DNA of 33,089 nucleotides, taken from assembly GCA_905182355.1 (NCBI GenBank), contig CAJJBH010000030.1, positions 1 to 33,089 of the forward strand, read 5' to 3'. A model generated the notes under the pieces. It saw only the letters and a list, made by a program, of their open reading frames with translations. It was not told where the DNA came from and searched no databases. The translations under genes and the position numbers were made by a program. This document shows positions 16,103 through 24,542 of this stretch, one piece after another (the first letter of the stretch is position 1; every line of letters begins with the position of its first letter). The stretch comes from an uncultured Paracoccaceae bacterium. Lineage in GTDB: Bacteria > Pseudomonadota > Alphaproteobacteria > Rhodobacterales > Rhodobacteraceae.

Positions 16103-18919
16103 TCATTTCCCAACCTTCCATGCCAAGTCTTTAGGGGCTTTGGGGACAGGGGATTTGATGGCGGGCAGAACCGGTTGGGATTCCGCAGGTGGGTCTGCTT
16201 TTTCGATTTTAACCTTAAGGTCGAACCATGCCGCTTGGCCTGTGATTGGATCAGAGTTGGCCCAGCGAAGCCCGTCGCCTTTTGGCGGCAGCAATTCGTG
16301 GATCAAGTGATTCAGTAGGAAGCCTTTGGTGACTTCTGGTGCGTCTTCTTCTAAAGCCCAAGCACCTTTGCGTTTGCCGATGGCGTTCCAGGTCCAGATT
16401 GTGTTTTCGTTAAGCGCTGCCATTTCAAGGATTGGCACGGTGATTGCGCCGTGTGGTGAGGTGACTGTGACCCAGTCCTCGTCTTTAAGGCCGTGGATTT
16501 GCATCAGCTTGGTTGGGATGTAGAGCGGGTTGTGACCATGCAGTTGACGCAGCCACGCGTTTTGGCTGCCCCACGAGTGGTACATCGCCATTGGGCGTTG
16601 GGTCAGCGCCGTGATGGGATATTCGTCGCCCTTGTTTTCTTCCTCGTTCGAGTACCAGATGGGCAGCGGATCCATTTTCTCTTTGATCCGTTCGCGCAGG
16701 TGATCTGGCGGTTGGCGATCCCCGTGGCCTTCGGCGGCGAGTTGGAATTTGCGCATTGGTTCGACGTAAAGGTTGAATAGATAGGGTTGTGGCGTGTCGT
16801 AAAGCCCCATGCCAACTGCCCAATCTTGGTAGGCTTTGTTCCATGGTTTATAGTAGTTTGCGCCTTTTTCGATGTGTTCGACAAAGAAGCCACCGTTTTC
16901 GATGTATTTATCAAGCTGGTCAGGGTTGGCGTCGCCGCGCCCAACTTGATCGCCATCTTTACCACGGAAACCAGCGAGCGGGCCAATGCCCGGTTTGCGG
17001 ATGTGATTGACGATGTAATCGCCATAATCGGCGTATTTTTGGCTGCCGTCTTCGTTCACAAAGGCGGGTAGGTTCAGCTTTGCCCCAAGTTCGCAAAGCA
17101 CGGATTGAAATCCGCGCACGTCGCGATCGGGTTCGATTACAGGCCAGCGGATGGCGTCGGCGGCGGCGTCGGCTTCGCAGATAGGGCGGTCCAATAGCGA
17201 GATACAGTCGTGGCGTTCTAAGTACGTCGCATCGGGGAAGATAAGATCGGCGTAGGCCACCATTTCCGAGGAATAGGCGTCGGAGTAGATGATATGTGGG
17301 ATCACATATTCGCCCGTTTCCTCGTTTTTATCGGTCAGCATTTCGATGACACCGCGCGTGTTCATGGATGAATTCCACGACATGTTTGCCATGTACATAA
17401 ACAAGGTGTCGATCTTGTAGGGATCGCCTGCGTGTGCGTTCGAGATCACCATGTGCATCAGCCCGTGGCTGGACATTGGGTTTTCCCATGTGAAGGCTTT
17501 GTCGATGCGTGCTGCTGTGCCGTCAGCTTTCAACGCCAGATCGTCGGGGCCGTGCACAAAACCAAGGTGTGGACCATCAAGCGGTTTGCCTGGTGTGACG
17601 CCGACATGTGGTTTTGGATGTGCCGTAGCTGGTTTTGGATAGGGTGGCTTGAAACGAAAGCCGCCGGGGACTTCGACAGTGCCAAGCAGAATTTGCAGCA
17701 CGTGCAGCGCGCGACAGGTTTGAAAGCCGTTGGCGTGTGCCGAGATTCCGCGCATGGCGTGGAAGGACACGGGGCGTCCGGTCATTGTTTTGTGATGCTC
17801 GCCGCGGAAGTCGGTCCATTCTTGGTCCAGCTCGAACGATTCCTCGAATGCGACACGGGCCAGTTCGGCAGCGATTGCGCGGATGCGTTTGGCTGGGATA
17901 CCGCAACGATCTGCTACAGCTTCGGGGGCGTATTCATCTTCGAGATATCGTTCGGCCATCATGTGGAATACAGGACGATGGGTCACACCTGCAATGCGGT
18001 GTGTGGCAGAAAGATCAGGTTTCACACCCGGCTTATCGAACGGAGTTAGCTTGCCAGTGACACGGTCGATAACCAGTTCTTTACCGTCTTCATCCCGCAT
18101 CAGTAGACCGAATTCGGGGGACTTTTCGTCCGAATTTACCAAGACCGGCGCGTTGGTATATTGCGCCAAATAGTTCAAGTCGATTTTACCAGCCTTCATC
18201 AGGCAGTGCACCATCGCAAGAATGAACAAGCCGTCGGTGCCCGGTGTAATGCCAACCCAATCGTCTGCCACAGCGTTATAGCCGGTGCGGATCGGGTTCA
18301 CGCCGATGACGCGGGCACCACGGGCTTTGATTTTTCCAATGCCCATTTTGATAGGGTTAGAATCGTGATCTTCGGCGACGCCGAACAACATGAACAGCTT
18401 GGTGTAATCCCAATCCGGTTGACCAAATTCCCAGAACGCGCCGCCCATCGTGTAGATGCCGGCCGCCGCCATATTGACGGAACAGAACCCGCCGTGGGCT
18501 GCGTAGTTGGGCGTTCCAAAATTTTGCGCCCAGAAAGAGGTGAAGGATTGGGATTGATCGCGGCCTGTGAAGAACGCCAGTTTTTCAGGGTTTTCGTTAC
18601 GGATCGGTTCAAGCCAGTCAGTGGCCAATTGCAGCGCCTCGTCCCAGCTGATGGTTTCGAATTCGCCCGAACCGCGTGGACCGACGCGTTTCATTGGGGC
18701 CTGAAGCCGTGATGGTGCGTTTACTTGCATGATCCCAGCAGAGCCTTTGGCGCACAGCACCCCTTTGTTCACAGGGTGGTCGCGGTTGCCCTCGATATAA
18801 GCAACTTTGCCTTCTTTCATGTGCACGTTGATCCCACAGCGGCAGGCGCACATGTAACAGGTCGTTTTGCGGATCTCGTCCGAGACCTTTGGCGATAGGT
18901 CAATTTTCGGCTGGTTCAT
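16103..18919 (-). CDS. soeA: Sulfite dehydrogenase molybdopterin catalytic subunit SoeA
   Basis: A 938-residue DMSO-reductase-family molybdoenzyme that oxidises sulfite to sulfate. The N-terminal [4Fe-4S] ligands are Cys21, Cys24, Cys28 and Cys56 (C-x2-C-x3-C-x27-C). The bis-MGD domains follow, with QSFTSFWAQNFGTPNYAAHGGFC, the MLFGVAEDHDSNP segment and the C-terminal dinucleotide-binding region (TQRPMAMYHSWGSQNAWLRQ). There is no twin-arginine signal, so it should stay in the cytoplasm, as described for SoeABC of purple sulfur bacteria. AAAGGA precedes the ATG. It begins 16 bp after the exporter gene in the xsc operon, which points to sulfite from taurine as substrate. Confidence 0.92.
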   Translation of the reverse strand: MNQPKIDLSPKVSDEIRKTTCYMCACRCGINVHMKEGKVAYIEGNRDHPVNKGVLCAKGSAGIMQVNAPSRLQAPMKRVGPRGSGEFETISWDEALQLATDWLEPIRNENPEKLAFFTGRDQSQSFTSFWAQNFGTPNYAAHGGFCSVNMAAAGIYTMGGAFWEFGQPDWDYTKLFMLFGVAEDHDSNPIKMGIGKIKARGARVIGVNPIRTGYNAVADDWVGITPGTDGLFILAMVHCLMKAGKIDLNYLAQYTNAPVLVNSDEKSPEFGLLMRDEDGKELVIDRVTGKLTPFDKPGVKPDLSATHRIAGVTHRPVFHMMAERYLEDEYAPEAVADRCGIPAKRIRAIAAELARVAFEESFELDQEWTDFRGEHHKTMTGRPVSFHAMRGISAHANGFQTCRALHVLQILLGTVEVPGGFRFKPPYPKPATAHPKPHVGVTPGKPLDGPHLGFVHGPDDLALKADGTAARIDKAFTWENPMSSHGLMHMVISNAHAGDPYKIDTLFMYMANMSWNSSMNTRGVIEMLTDKNEETGEYVIPHIIYSDAYSSEMVAYADLIFPDATYLERHDCISLLDRPICEADAAADAIRWPVIEPDRDVRGFQSVLCELGAKLNLPAFVNEDGSQKYADYGDYIVNHIRKPGIGPLAGFRGKDGDQVGRGDANPDQLDKYIENGGFFVEHIEKGANYYKPWNKAYQDWAVGMGLYDTPQPYLFNLYVEPMRKFQLAAEGHGDRQPPDHLRERIKEKMDPLPIWYSNEEENKGDEYPITALTQRPMAMYHSWGSQNAWLRQLHGHNPLYIPTKLMQIHGLKDEDWVTVTSPHGAITVPILEMAALNENTIWTWNAIGKRKGAWALEEDAPEVTKGFLLNHLIHELLPPKGDGLRWANSDPITGQAAWFDLKVKIEKADPPAESQPVLPAIKSPVPKAPKDLAWKVGK

Positions 18920-18935
18920 CTGTGGATCCTTTCGA

Positions 18936-19694
18936 TCAAATTACACTGCGCAACAGCGATGCGGCGCCAAGGCCGATCAGAAGCGTCAGGCATACGGGTC
19001 GATAATAGGGTTGAAGGCGTGGTGTGAAAAAGCGCTGTCCTATCAAAACACCAACCACGCAGGGCATTACAAATGCAAGGCCGCGCAGGGTTGAGGTGGT
19101 GTTCATCGTGCCGAACCACAGGTGGGTCAGGATAGATGTGGCGGATCCCATAAAAAGGAATGCGACAAGGGTGGCGCGCATCTTGGCTGGCTCGTCATTG
19201 CGTGCAAGGATGTACAGCGCGACGACCATACCGCCTACACCTGCAAGCCCAGTGGCGATGCCTGCAACGACGCCTGTAGCAACTGTTCCCGGTTGGCTGG
19301 CAAGGTGGGGTATTTTGATTTTTGCAAGTTGAAGAAGTGCGAGGGTGATAAGTATGCAAAGTGCGATCCGCTGGGACAACACGGCGTCAACGCTGGTGGT
19401 GACGCTAAGCCCGATAATCAGCCCAAGGGCTGAACCGCAGACCAAAGTTATCGCGGCCTTCATGTCGGCCCCACCCCACCCGTGGCGTAGCATCACCAGT
19501 GAGGCGGCCATTTCGAGCCACCACATAACAGGGATCAGCTCAACAGGTGGTATGATTAAGACGGCAAGGGCAAGACCGAAGGCCGACAATGCAAATCCGG
19601 TAAAGCCACGCACCAAACCTGCAGCAAAACAGATCGCAGCAAATGCGATTGCCTCGGAAGGTGTGAGCGAGAGGCTGGACCAAAGATCACCCAT
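18936..19694 (-). CDS. tauE: TauE/SafE-family sulfite/anion exporter
   Basis: A 252-residue inner-membrane protein with about eight helices of the TauE/SafE (formerly DUF81) family. The repeats GLVRGFTGFALSAFGLALAV and the later GIATGLAGVGGMVVALY are the conserved half-repeats. TauE was proposed as sulfite exporter in Cupriavidus taurine degradation, and TauZ has that proposed role in Paracoccus. Placed between pta and soeA, it would remove sulfite or sulfate. ATG 19694 overlaps the pta stop by 8 nt and gives MGDLWSS; an upstream in-frame ATG at 19721 would add nine residues. Direction and ion are inferred from family and context. Confidence 0.85.
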   Translation of the reverse strand: MGDLWSSLSLTPSEAIAFAAICFAAGLVRGFTGFALSAFGLALAVLIIPPVELIPVMWWLEMAASLVMLRHGWGGADMKAAITLVCGSALGLIIGLSVTTSVDAVLSQRIALCILITLALLQLAKIKIPHLASQPGTVATGVVAGIATGLAGVGGMVVALYILARNDEPAKMRATLVAFLFMGSATSILTHLWFGTMNTTSTLRGLAFVMPCVVGVLIGQRFFTPRLQPYYRPVCLTLLIGLGAASLLRSVI

Positions 19695-20688
19695 GTGCGG
19701 CCTGAAGGGCTGTGACGGCAATCATATGCAGGACATCGTCCGCCACGCAGCCACGCGATAGATCGTTGGCAGGTTTGGCAAGGCCCTGAAGGACGGGGCC
19801 GATTGCAGTTGCGCCGCCAATGCGTTGGGTGATTTTGTAGCCGATGTTGCCTGCGTCTAAGTTGGGGAAGATCATGACGTTGGCATGGCCTGCGACGGAT
19901 GAATCGGGTGCCTTGCTGGCCCCGATTGAGGGAACGAAGGCAGCGTCAAATTGCAGTTCGCCGTCAACTTCAAGATTGGGGGATTGTTCCTTGACCAGTG
20001 CGGCGGCTTGGCTGACTTTATCCACTTTCGGGTGACTTGCGCTGCCTTTTGTGGAAAAGGACAGCATTGCAACCTTTGGCACCTCGTCCAACAACGCAAG
20101 GCACGAAGCCGCAGATTGTTGGGCGATGGCAGCAAGTTCTGTCGCAGATGGATCAATGACCAAACCGCAGTCGGAATAGATCATGCCTCCGCGCCCCGAT
20201 GGGTGACCTTCGGGCAGGACCATAAGGAAAAAGGACGACACCAATGGCGCAGTTTTTGCTTTGCCGATAACCTGAAGCGCTGCGCGTACTGTGTCTGATG
20301 TTGTTGCAACTGCCCCCCCGACTGTGCCGTCTGCGTGACCGTTACGGACCAGCATTGCGGCGAATACCAGCGGATCTAGGGCCTGCCTTTCAGCAACCTC
20401 CATCGACAGACCTTTGTGCTGGCGTAGGTCATAATAGGATTGCGCAATTTCAGCTGTCAGCGCGGATGTGGCGGGGTCTTCTATTTTGATGGCATCGCTT
20501 GGTGCGCTTCCAATATCAGACAATTGTTTGGTGATCTCATCAGTTGGGCCAATAAGAATGATCGTCGCAATTCCTGCTGCAACAGCAGAAACGGCGGCAG
20601 CCACGATCCTAGGATCGTGGCCTTCGCTTAGTACGATACGGACAGGAGAGGCCGCCGCGCGTGTTTGTAAACTGTCCAAAACACTCAT
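19687..20688 (-). CDS. pta: Phosphate acetyltransferase
   Basis: A 333-residue short-form Pta (PTA/PTB domain only, no N-terminal regulatory domain). It converts the acetyl phosphate made by Xsc plus CoA into acetyl-CoA and phosphate. Family features include RIVLSEGHDPRIVAAA near the N-terminus, the VGGAVATTSDTVRAALQVIG stretch, MLSFSTKGSA, and the C-terminal NVMIFPNLDAGNIGYKITQR signature. AGGAGCCCGTC precedes the ATG, a good ribosome binding site. It is 38 bp downstream of xsc and overlaps the exporter gene. The xsc-pta pairing is the standard arrangement for sulfonate dissimilation. Confidence 0.95.
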   Translation of the reverse strand: MSVLDSLQTRAAASPVRIVLSEGHDPRIVAAAVSAVAAGIATIILIGPTDEITKQLSDIGSAPSDAIKIEDPATSALTAEIAQSYYDLRQHKGLSMEVAERQALDPLVFAAMLVRNGHADGTVGGAVATTSDTVRAALQVIGKAKTAPLVSSFFLMVLPEGHPSGRGGMIYSDCGLVIDPSATELAAIAQQSAASCLALLDEVPKVAMLSFSTKGSASHPKVDKVSQAAALVKEQSPNLEVDGELQFDAAFVPSIGASKAPDSSVAGHANVMIFPNLDAGNIGYKITQRIGGATAIGPVLQGLAKPANDLSRGCVADDVLHMIAVTALQAAHG

Positions 20689-20726
20689 GACGGGCTCCTA
20701 GACATTTTGATAGAAACAGCGCTCAA

Positions 20727-22505
20727 TTAGACCACTTGCTGTTTCATGTCGTCTTTGTTGATACCTGCAACTTCAACAGGGTTCTTCATTGCATCACGAC
20801 GGAACGGATCACCCAGTTCTTGGTTGATCATCGCTTCAATCAATGTGGTGATCCCGTTTTCCATTTGATCTTTGATCGCTTGGGCAAGGGCTGCTGTCAG
20901 CTCGTCTTGTGTGCGGGCAACAACGCCTTTGAGGCCGCAAGCATTTGCGATACCTGCATAGGAAACGCCTTCGTCCAATTCGGTACCAACGAAGTTGTCG
21001 TCGAACCACAAGGTTGAGTTACGCTTTTCCGCGCCCCATTGGTAGTTGCGGAAAACAATCTGTGTGATTGCAGGCCATTCGCTGCGGCCAATCGCAGTCA
21101 GTTCGTTCACGGAAATACCAAATGCACCGTCACCAGCAAAACCAACAACTGGCACGTCAGGACGGCCAATTTTTGCACCAACGATGGATGGAAGGCCGTA
21201 ACCACATGGGCCAAACAGGCCCGGTGCAAGATACTTGCGGCTTTCATTGAACGATGGATAGGCGTTACCGATTGCGCAGTTGTTGCCGATGTCGGACGAG
21301 ATGATCGCCTCGACCGGCAGTGCTGCTTGGATTGCGCGCCATGCCATGCGTGGGGCCATCCAATCGGGCTTGGCTGCACGTGCACGTACGTTCCAGTCTG
21401 TGCCTGGATCGTCTTGCTCATCCGTCATTGATGTCAGCTCTTGTGCCCATGCAGATTTGGTTTGTGCGATCAAATTTTTGCGATCTGCGCGGCCCGCGTC
21501 ACCAGCTGAATCGGCCAGTTTGGCTGAGATGGCAGTTGCAACTTTGGCACTATCGCCAACGATACCAACTGTAACTTTTTTGGTTAGGCCAATGCGGTCA
21601 GGGTTGATGTCGACTTGGATAATTTTGGCGTCTGTTGGCCAGTAATCCATGCCGTAGCCTGGCAATGTGGAGAATGGATTTAAACGTGTACCAAGGGCCA
21701 GAACAACGTCTGCTTTGGCGATCAATTCCATACCAGCTTTTGAGCCGTTGTAGCCAAGCGGACCTGCATAAAGCGGGTGGTTGCCCGGGAACGCGTCATT
21801 GTGCTGGTAGCCAACACATACCGGTGCATCTAAGGCTTCGGCTAGTATGCGTGAGGCTTCGATGCCACCTTTTGACAGGATTGTGCCCGCGCCATTCAAG
21901 ATCACTGGGAACTTGGCGGAAGACAGCAAGTCAGCTGCGTTTTGCACAGCAATGTCGCCGCCTTGTGGCAATTCAAAGTCAACGATGACTGGAAGTTCGA
22001 TATCAATCACTTGGGTCCAGAAATCACGTGGGATGTTGATCTGTGCAGGGCCCGATGCGCGCTTGGCTTGCATGATAACACGGTTCAGCGTTTCCGCGAT
22101 GCGGGAAGGATCACGAACTTCTTCTTGGTAAGCGACACAGTCAGCGAACAGGTTCATCTGTTCCATTTCCTGAAAGCCGCCTTGGCCGATTGTTTTGTTA
22201 GCGGCCTGTGGTGTAACCAAAAGTACAGGAGTGTGGTTCCAATATGCCGTCTTAACAGCCGTCACGAAGTTGGTGATGCCCGGACCGTTTTGCGCGATCA
22301 TCATCGACATCTTGCCGGTGGCGCGGGTGTAACCGTCGGCCATCATGCCACCAGTCGTTTCGTGCGCACAGTCCCAGAATGTGATGCCCGCATCAGGGAA
22401 AATGTCGGAAATTGGCATCATGGCAGAACCAATGATCCCGAATGCGTTGTCGATGCCGTGCATTTGTAGCGTTTTTACAAATGCTTCTTCTGTGGTCATT
22501 TTCAT
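20727..22505 (-). CDS. xsc: Sulfoacetaldehyde acetyltransferase
   Basis: A 592-residue thiamine-diphosphate enzyme: sulfoacetaldehyde + phosphate to acetyl phosphate + sulfite, the C-S bond-cleaving step. The N-terminal pyrimidine-binding domain starts MKMTTEEAFV and has the catalytic Glu49 in CAHETTGGMMADG. The C-terminal domain has the ThDP/Mg motif AGDGAFGISVNELTAIGRSE followed by FRNYQWGAEKRN. The length and these motifs separate Xsc from acetolactate synthase and glyoxylate carboligase. It heads the operon xsc-pta-tauE-soeABC. Upstream at 22584-22614 lies a pair of candidate TauR boxes, the far one inside the last codons of tauR. Confidence 0.96.
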   Translation of the reverse strand: MKMTTEEAFVKTLQMHGIDNAFGIIGSAMMPISDIFPDAGITFWDCAHETTGGMMADGYTRATGKMSMMIAQNGPGITNFVTAVKTAYWNHTPVLLVTPQAANKTIGQGGFQEMEQMNLFADCVAYQEEVRDPSRIAETLNRVIMQAKRASGPAQINIPRDFWTQVIDIELPVIVDFELPQGGDIAVQNAADLLSSAKFPVILNGAGTILSKGGIEASRILAEALDAPVCVGYQHNDAFPGNHPLYAGPLGYNGSKAGMELIAKADVVLALGTRLNPFSTLPGYGMDYWPTDAKIIQVDINPDRIGLTKKVTVGIVGDSAKVATAISAKLADSAGDAGRADRKNLIAQTKSAWAQELTSMTDEQDDPGTDWNVRARAAKPDWMAPRMAWRAIQAALPVEAIISSDIGNNCAIGNAYPSFNESRKYLAPGLFGPCGYGLPSIVGAKIGRPDVPVVGFAGDGAFGISVNELTAIGRSEWPAITQIVFRNYQWGAEKRNSTLWFDDNFVGTELDEGVSYAGIANACGLKGVVARTQDELTAALAQAIKDQMENGITTLIEAMINQELGDPFRRDAMKNPVEVAGINKDDMKQQVV

Positions 22506-22583
22506 GAGAGGAGACTCCGGTCGGTGGGTTTATGGGCTTTTAAATCTTTGAAGGAACAGTAGCGAATCACATCCGAGTCTGAT

Positions 22584-22614
22584 AGGGCCAAATATTAATT
22601 CCGATTAGGTCCAG
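22584..22614 (-). promoter_or_regulatory. Candidate TauR operator upstream of xsc
   Basis: Read on the minus strand, CTGGACCTAAT (22604-22614) and TTGGCCCTAT (22582-22591) are direct repeats 23 bp apart, 79-109 bp upstream of the xsc start. The upstream box overlaps the last codons of tauR. CTGGACCTAA agrees with the TauR direct-repeat site I recall from Rhodobacter capsulatus (from memory). Confidence 0.6.
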
Positions 22615-24079
22615 ATGCCGCTGCGTCCTTGATGGCTTGGGCAATAATCGCGACACCCTTGGCAATACGGTTTGAAGGGATCGACGAATAGGCAAGGCGG
22701 TAGAAGTGCTGGGGGCGGTTTTCACCACCAAAAAAGGATTCCCCTGGTTCGATTAAAACACCTTGGGACTGCAGGGTTTGGGCCAATTGGACGGTGTCCA
22801 CATTTTCAGGTGTGCGCATCCAATAGGACGATCCGCCGTAGGTGCCTTGCCCCGCGATTTGCAAGCAGCTGTCTTCGATAGCTTGCTGCATCACTTTACG
22901 CCGCTCGTGCAGGGCTGTGCCCATGCGCCGGACCTGCGCATCATAGTGACCTAGCGAAAGAAAATAGGCCGCTGTGCGCTGGATGTGGCCGGGGGGATGG
23001 CGCAGCACCGATGCACGTAGGGCACGGGCTTCCTTTATGAAGGGTTCGGAGCCGACCAAATACCCAAGCCGCAAACCCGGAAATAAGGATTTCGAGAAGC
23101 TGCCAACGTAGATCACACGCCCATCTGCGTCCAAGGATTTTAGGGCGGGGGATGGTGGTTTAAGAAACGACATTTCGAACTCGTAATCATCTTCTACAAT
23201 CAGTGCATCCATGTCACGTGCGCGGTCTAAAAGGGCGTGGCGCCGGTTCATTGGCATGGTGCCATTTGTCGGACATTGATGGCTTGGCGTTGTGAAAATA
23301 ACGTTTGTATCCGGGGGGATAGCATCGGGTGGCAAGCCATCGCGGTCGACGCGCACAGGGGCCATTATGCACCGTGATTGTGTTAGTATATCGCGCAATG
23401 AGTGATAACATGGATCCTCAAAAGCTGCCGTGCGTCGTTGGGTCAAAAGTACTTGGGTTGTAAGCCACAAAGCATTCTGGGCCCCAAGGGTGATCAGAAT
23501 CTGTTCTGGCTGGGCGGAAATACCGCGACGCGGCAGGGTATGACGGGCGATAAATTCGACCAACTGGGGGTCATCTTGATCGTAGTAATCGGTGGTTAAC
23601 GGGGTGAAATCGCGTTGCCCGAGGGCTTGCAATGCGCAAAGCCGCCAATTGGCGTGGTCAAACAAGGTTGGATCGGCCTGACCATAGGTGAACGGATAGC
23701 GATACTTGGCCCAATCCTGCGGCTTTCTAGGGGTTTGCCCACCTGAAAATCGATTGCCAATTGCACGATTCCAATCAACGGCATCTGCAATAGGTTCGAC
23801 CGGTTTAAAGTTTGGTGGAACCGGAGCATTGCGCGAAACATAGTAACCAGAGCGGCCCCGAGAGGTCAGATAATCGTTTGACAACAGCTCGGTATACGCA
23901 AGCGTAACGGTTATACGGCTGACACTAAGGTGCGTGGCAAGTTTGCGGGTTGATGGCAGCTTTTCTCCCGGCTGAAAGCGGCTAGACAGAATACCCTGCG
24001 CAATCATCTGCTGAATCTGACTTTGCAGCGTTCCTTGATGATCAGGATGCAGGAAGAATGTTTCGACTGGAAGGGCCAT
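22595..24079 (-). CDS. tauR: MocR-type (GntR/aminotransferase) transcription regulator TauR
   Basis: A 494-residue regulator with a GntR winged helix-turn-helix (about 15-80; GEKLPSTRKLATHLSVSRITV) fused to a fold-type I aminotransferase-like domain. That domain keeps the PLP lysine at Lys330 (VGSFSKSLFPGLRLGY) and the acidic VEDDYEFEM around 295-303, so PLP binding is likely. TauR of Rhodobacter capsulatus is the known homologue and activates taurine genes. The gene lies between tpa and xsc, on their strand. A pair of direct repeats 15-46 bp upstream of its start, oriented against transcription, suggests autoregulation. The effector is presumably taurine or a taurine-PLP adduct (inference). 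Confidence 0.92.
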   Translation of the reverse strand: MALPVETFFLHPDHQGTLQSQIQQMIAQGILSSRFQPGEKLPSTRKLATHLSVSRITVTLAYTELLSNDYLTSRGRSGYYVSRNAPVPPNFKPVEPIADAVDWNRAIGNRFSGGQTPRKPQDWAKYRYPFTYGQADPTLFDHANWRLCALQALGQRDFTPLTTDYYDQDDPQLVEFIARHTLPRRGISAQPEQILITLGAQNALWLTTQVLLTQRRTAAFEDPCYHSLRDILTQSRCIMAPVRVDRDGLPPDAIPPDTNVIFTTPSHQCPTNGTMPMNRRHALLDRARDMDALIVEDDYEFEMSFLKPPSPALKSLDADGRVIYVGSFSKSLFPGLRLGYLVGSEPFIKEARALRASVLRHPPGHIQRTAAYFLSLGHYDAQVRRMGTALHERRKVMQQAIEDSCLQIAGQGTYGGSSYWMRTPENVDTVQLAQTLQSQGVLIEPGESFFGGENRPQHFYRLAYSSIPSNRIAKGVAIIAQAIKDAAASGPNRN

Positions 24080-24093
24080 TTGGTTACGATACT

Positions 24094-24125
24094 CTGGATA
24101 TAATCGCTTTGTAAACTGGACTTAT
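24094..24125 (+). promoter_or_regulatory. Candidate TauR operator upstream of tauR
   Basis: CTGGATATAAT (24094-24104) and CTGGACTTAT (24116-24125) are direct repeats exactly 22 bp apart, on the strand opposite tauR and 15-46 bp before its start codon, where they would overlap the tauR promoter or leader. Confidence 0.6.
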
Positions 24126-24179
24126 TTTTTAGTGAAAAGGCACAGCCAAACTGCTTTTCTTTTGATTGTAACATGAATT

Positions 24180-24202
24180 AATTGAGACTTCACGTCTCAA
24201 TT
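24180..24202. promoter_or_regulatory. 9-bp perfect inverted repeat upstream of tauR
   Basis: AATTGAGAC and GTCTCAATT are perfect inverted repeats around TTCAC, about 100 bp upstream of the tauR start, followed by TTAT on the plus strand. It could be a dimeric operator. The A/T-rich stem and lack of a long T-run make a terminator less likely. Confidence 0.45.
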
Positions 24203-24296
24203 TTATGTAAATTACGTGATGTGGACGTGTGTGTTCGGTTGATTAAAGGCGTTTAGTCAGGGGTATTTGGGGATTTCAGGTGAGAAATTCGCCAAA

Positions 24297-24399
24297 TTGT
24301 ACAAACTGGGCGTGAGAAATGTACAAATTCTGATGGGATAAGGCGCTGAATTATGAGGGATCTGGCGAAATTGTACGTTTCAGATGCCAACCTGTACAG
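24297..24399 (-). repeat. Array of four TGTAC motifs in two pairs, upstream of tauR
   Basis: The gap between the tpa end (24543) and the tauR start (24079) is about 460 bp with no convincing gene. Within it TGTAC cores occur at 24298, 24320, 24372 and 24393, spaced 22, 52 and 21 bp. Read on the minus strand three of them are followed by an ATTTnGCsA-like or GGTTGGCA stretch (TGTACAATTTGGCGAA, GTACAATTTCGCCAG, TGTACAGGTTGGCA), so the repeat is longer than the core. It may be a regulator-binding array or a remnant of transposon end-binding sites. Confidence 0.55.
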
Positions 24400-24492
24400 A
24401 TTGGAAGGAGGCAACTGAAGTTGGCGGGGAATTGGTTAATATCGCGAATTATGCCGCAGATTTTTCATCCTACATCCGCTACTACCTGAAAT

Positions 24493-24522
24493 AAAAAAGG
24501 CGGATCGTGATGATCCGCCCTT
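24493..24522 (-). terminator. Rho-independent terminator of tpa
   Basis: On the minus strand GGCGGATC and GATCCGCC form a perfect 8-bp stem with an ATCAC loop, extended by A-T pairs and followed by a run of six T. It lies about 20 bp past the tpa stop, so tauR probably has its own promoter. Confidence 0.88.
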
Positions 24523-24542
24523 AATTCTAGCCGAACGTCGCT

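Noticed and set aside
17432-18049. Plus-strand open frame of about 205 codons
   Set aside because: Lies wholly inside soeA on the other strand and has no recognisable protein features.
16103-18919. SoeA as a periplasmic DMSO/thiosulfate-type reductase
   Set aside because: There is no twin-arginine signal, and the gene sits in the xsc operon, which fits a cytoplasmic sulfite dehydrogenase.
24297-24399. TGTAC array read as a CRISPR
   Set aside because: The repeats are far shorter than CRISPR repeats, the spacers are unequal, and no cas gene is present.
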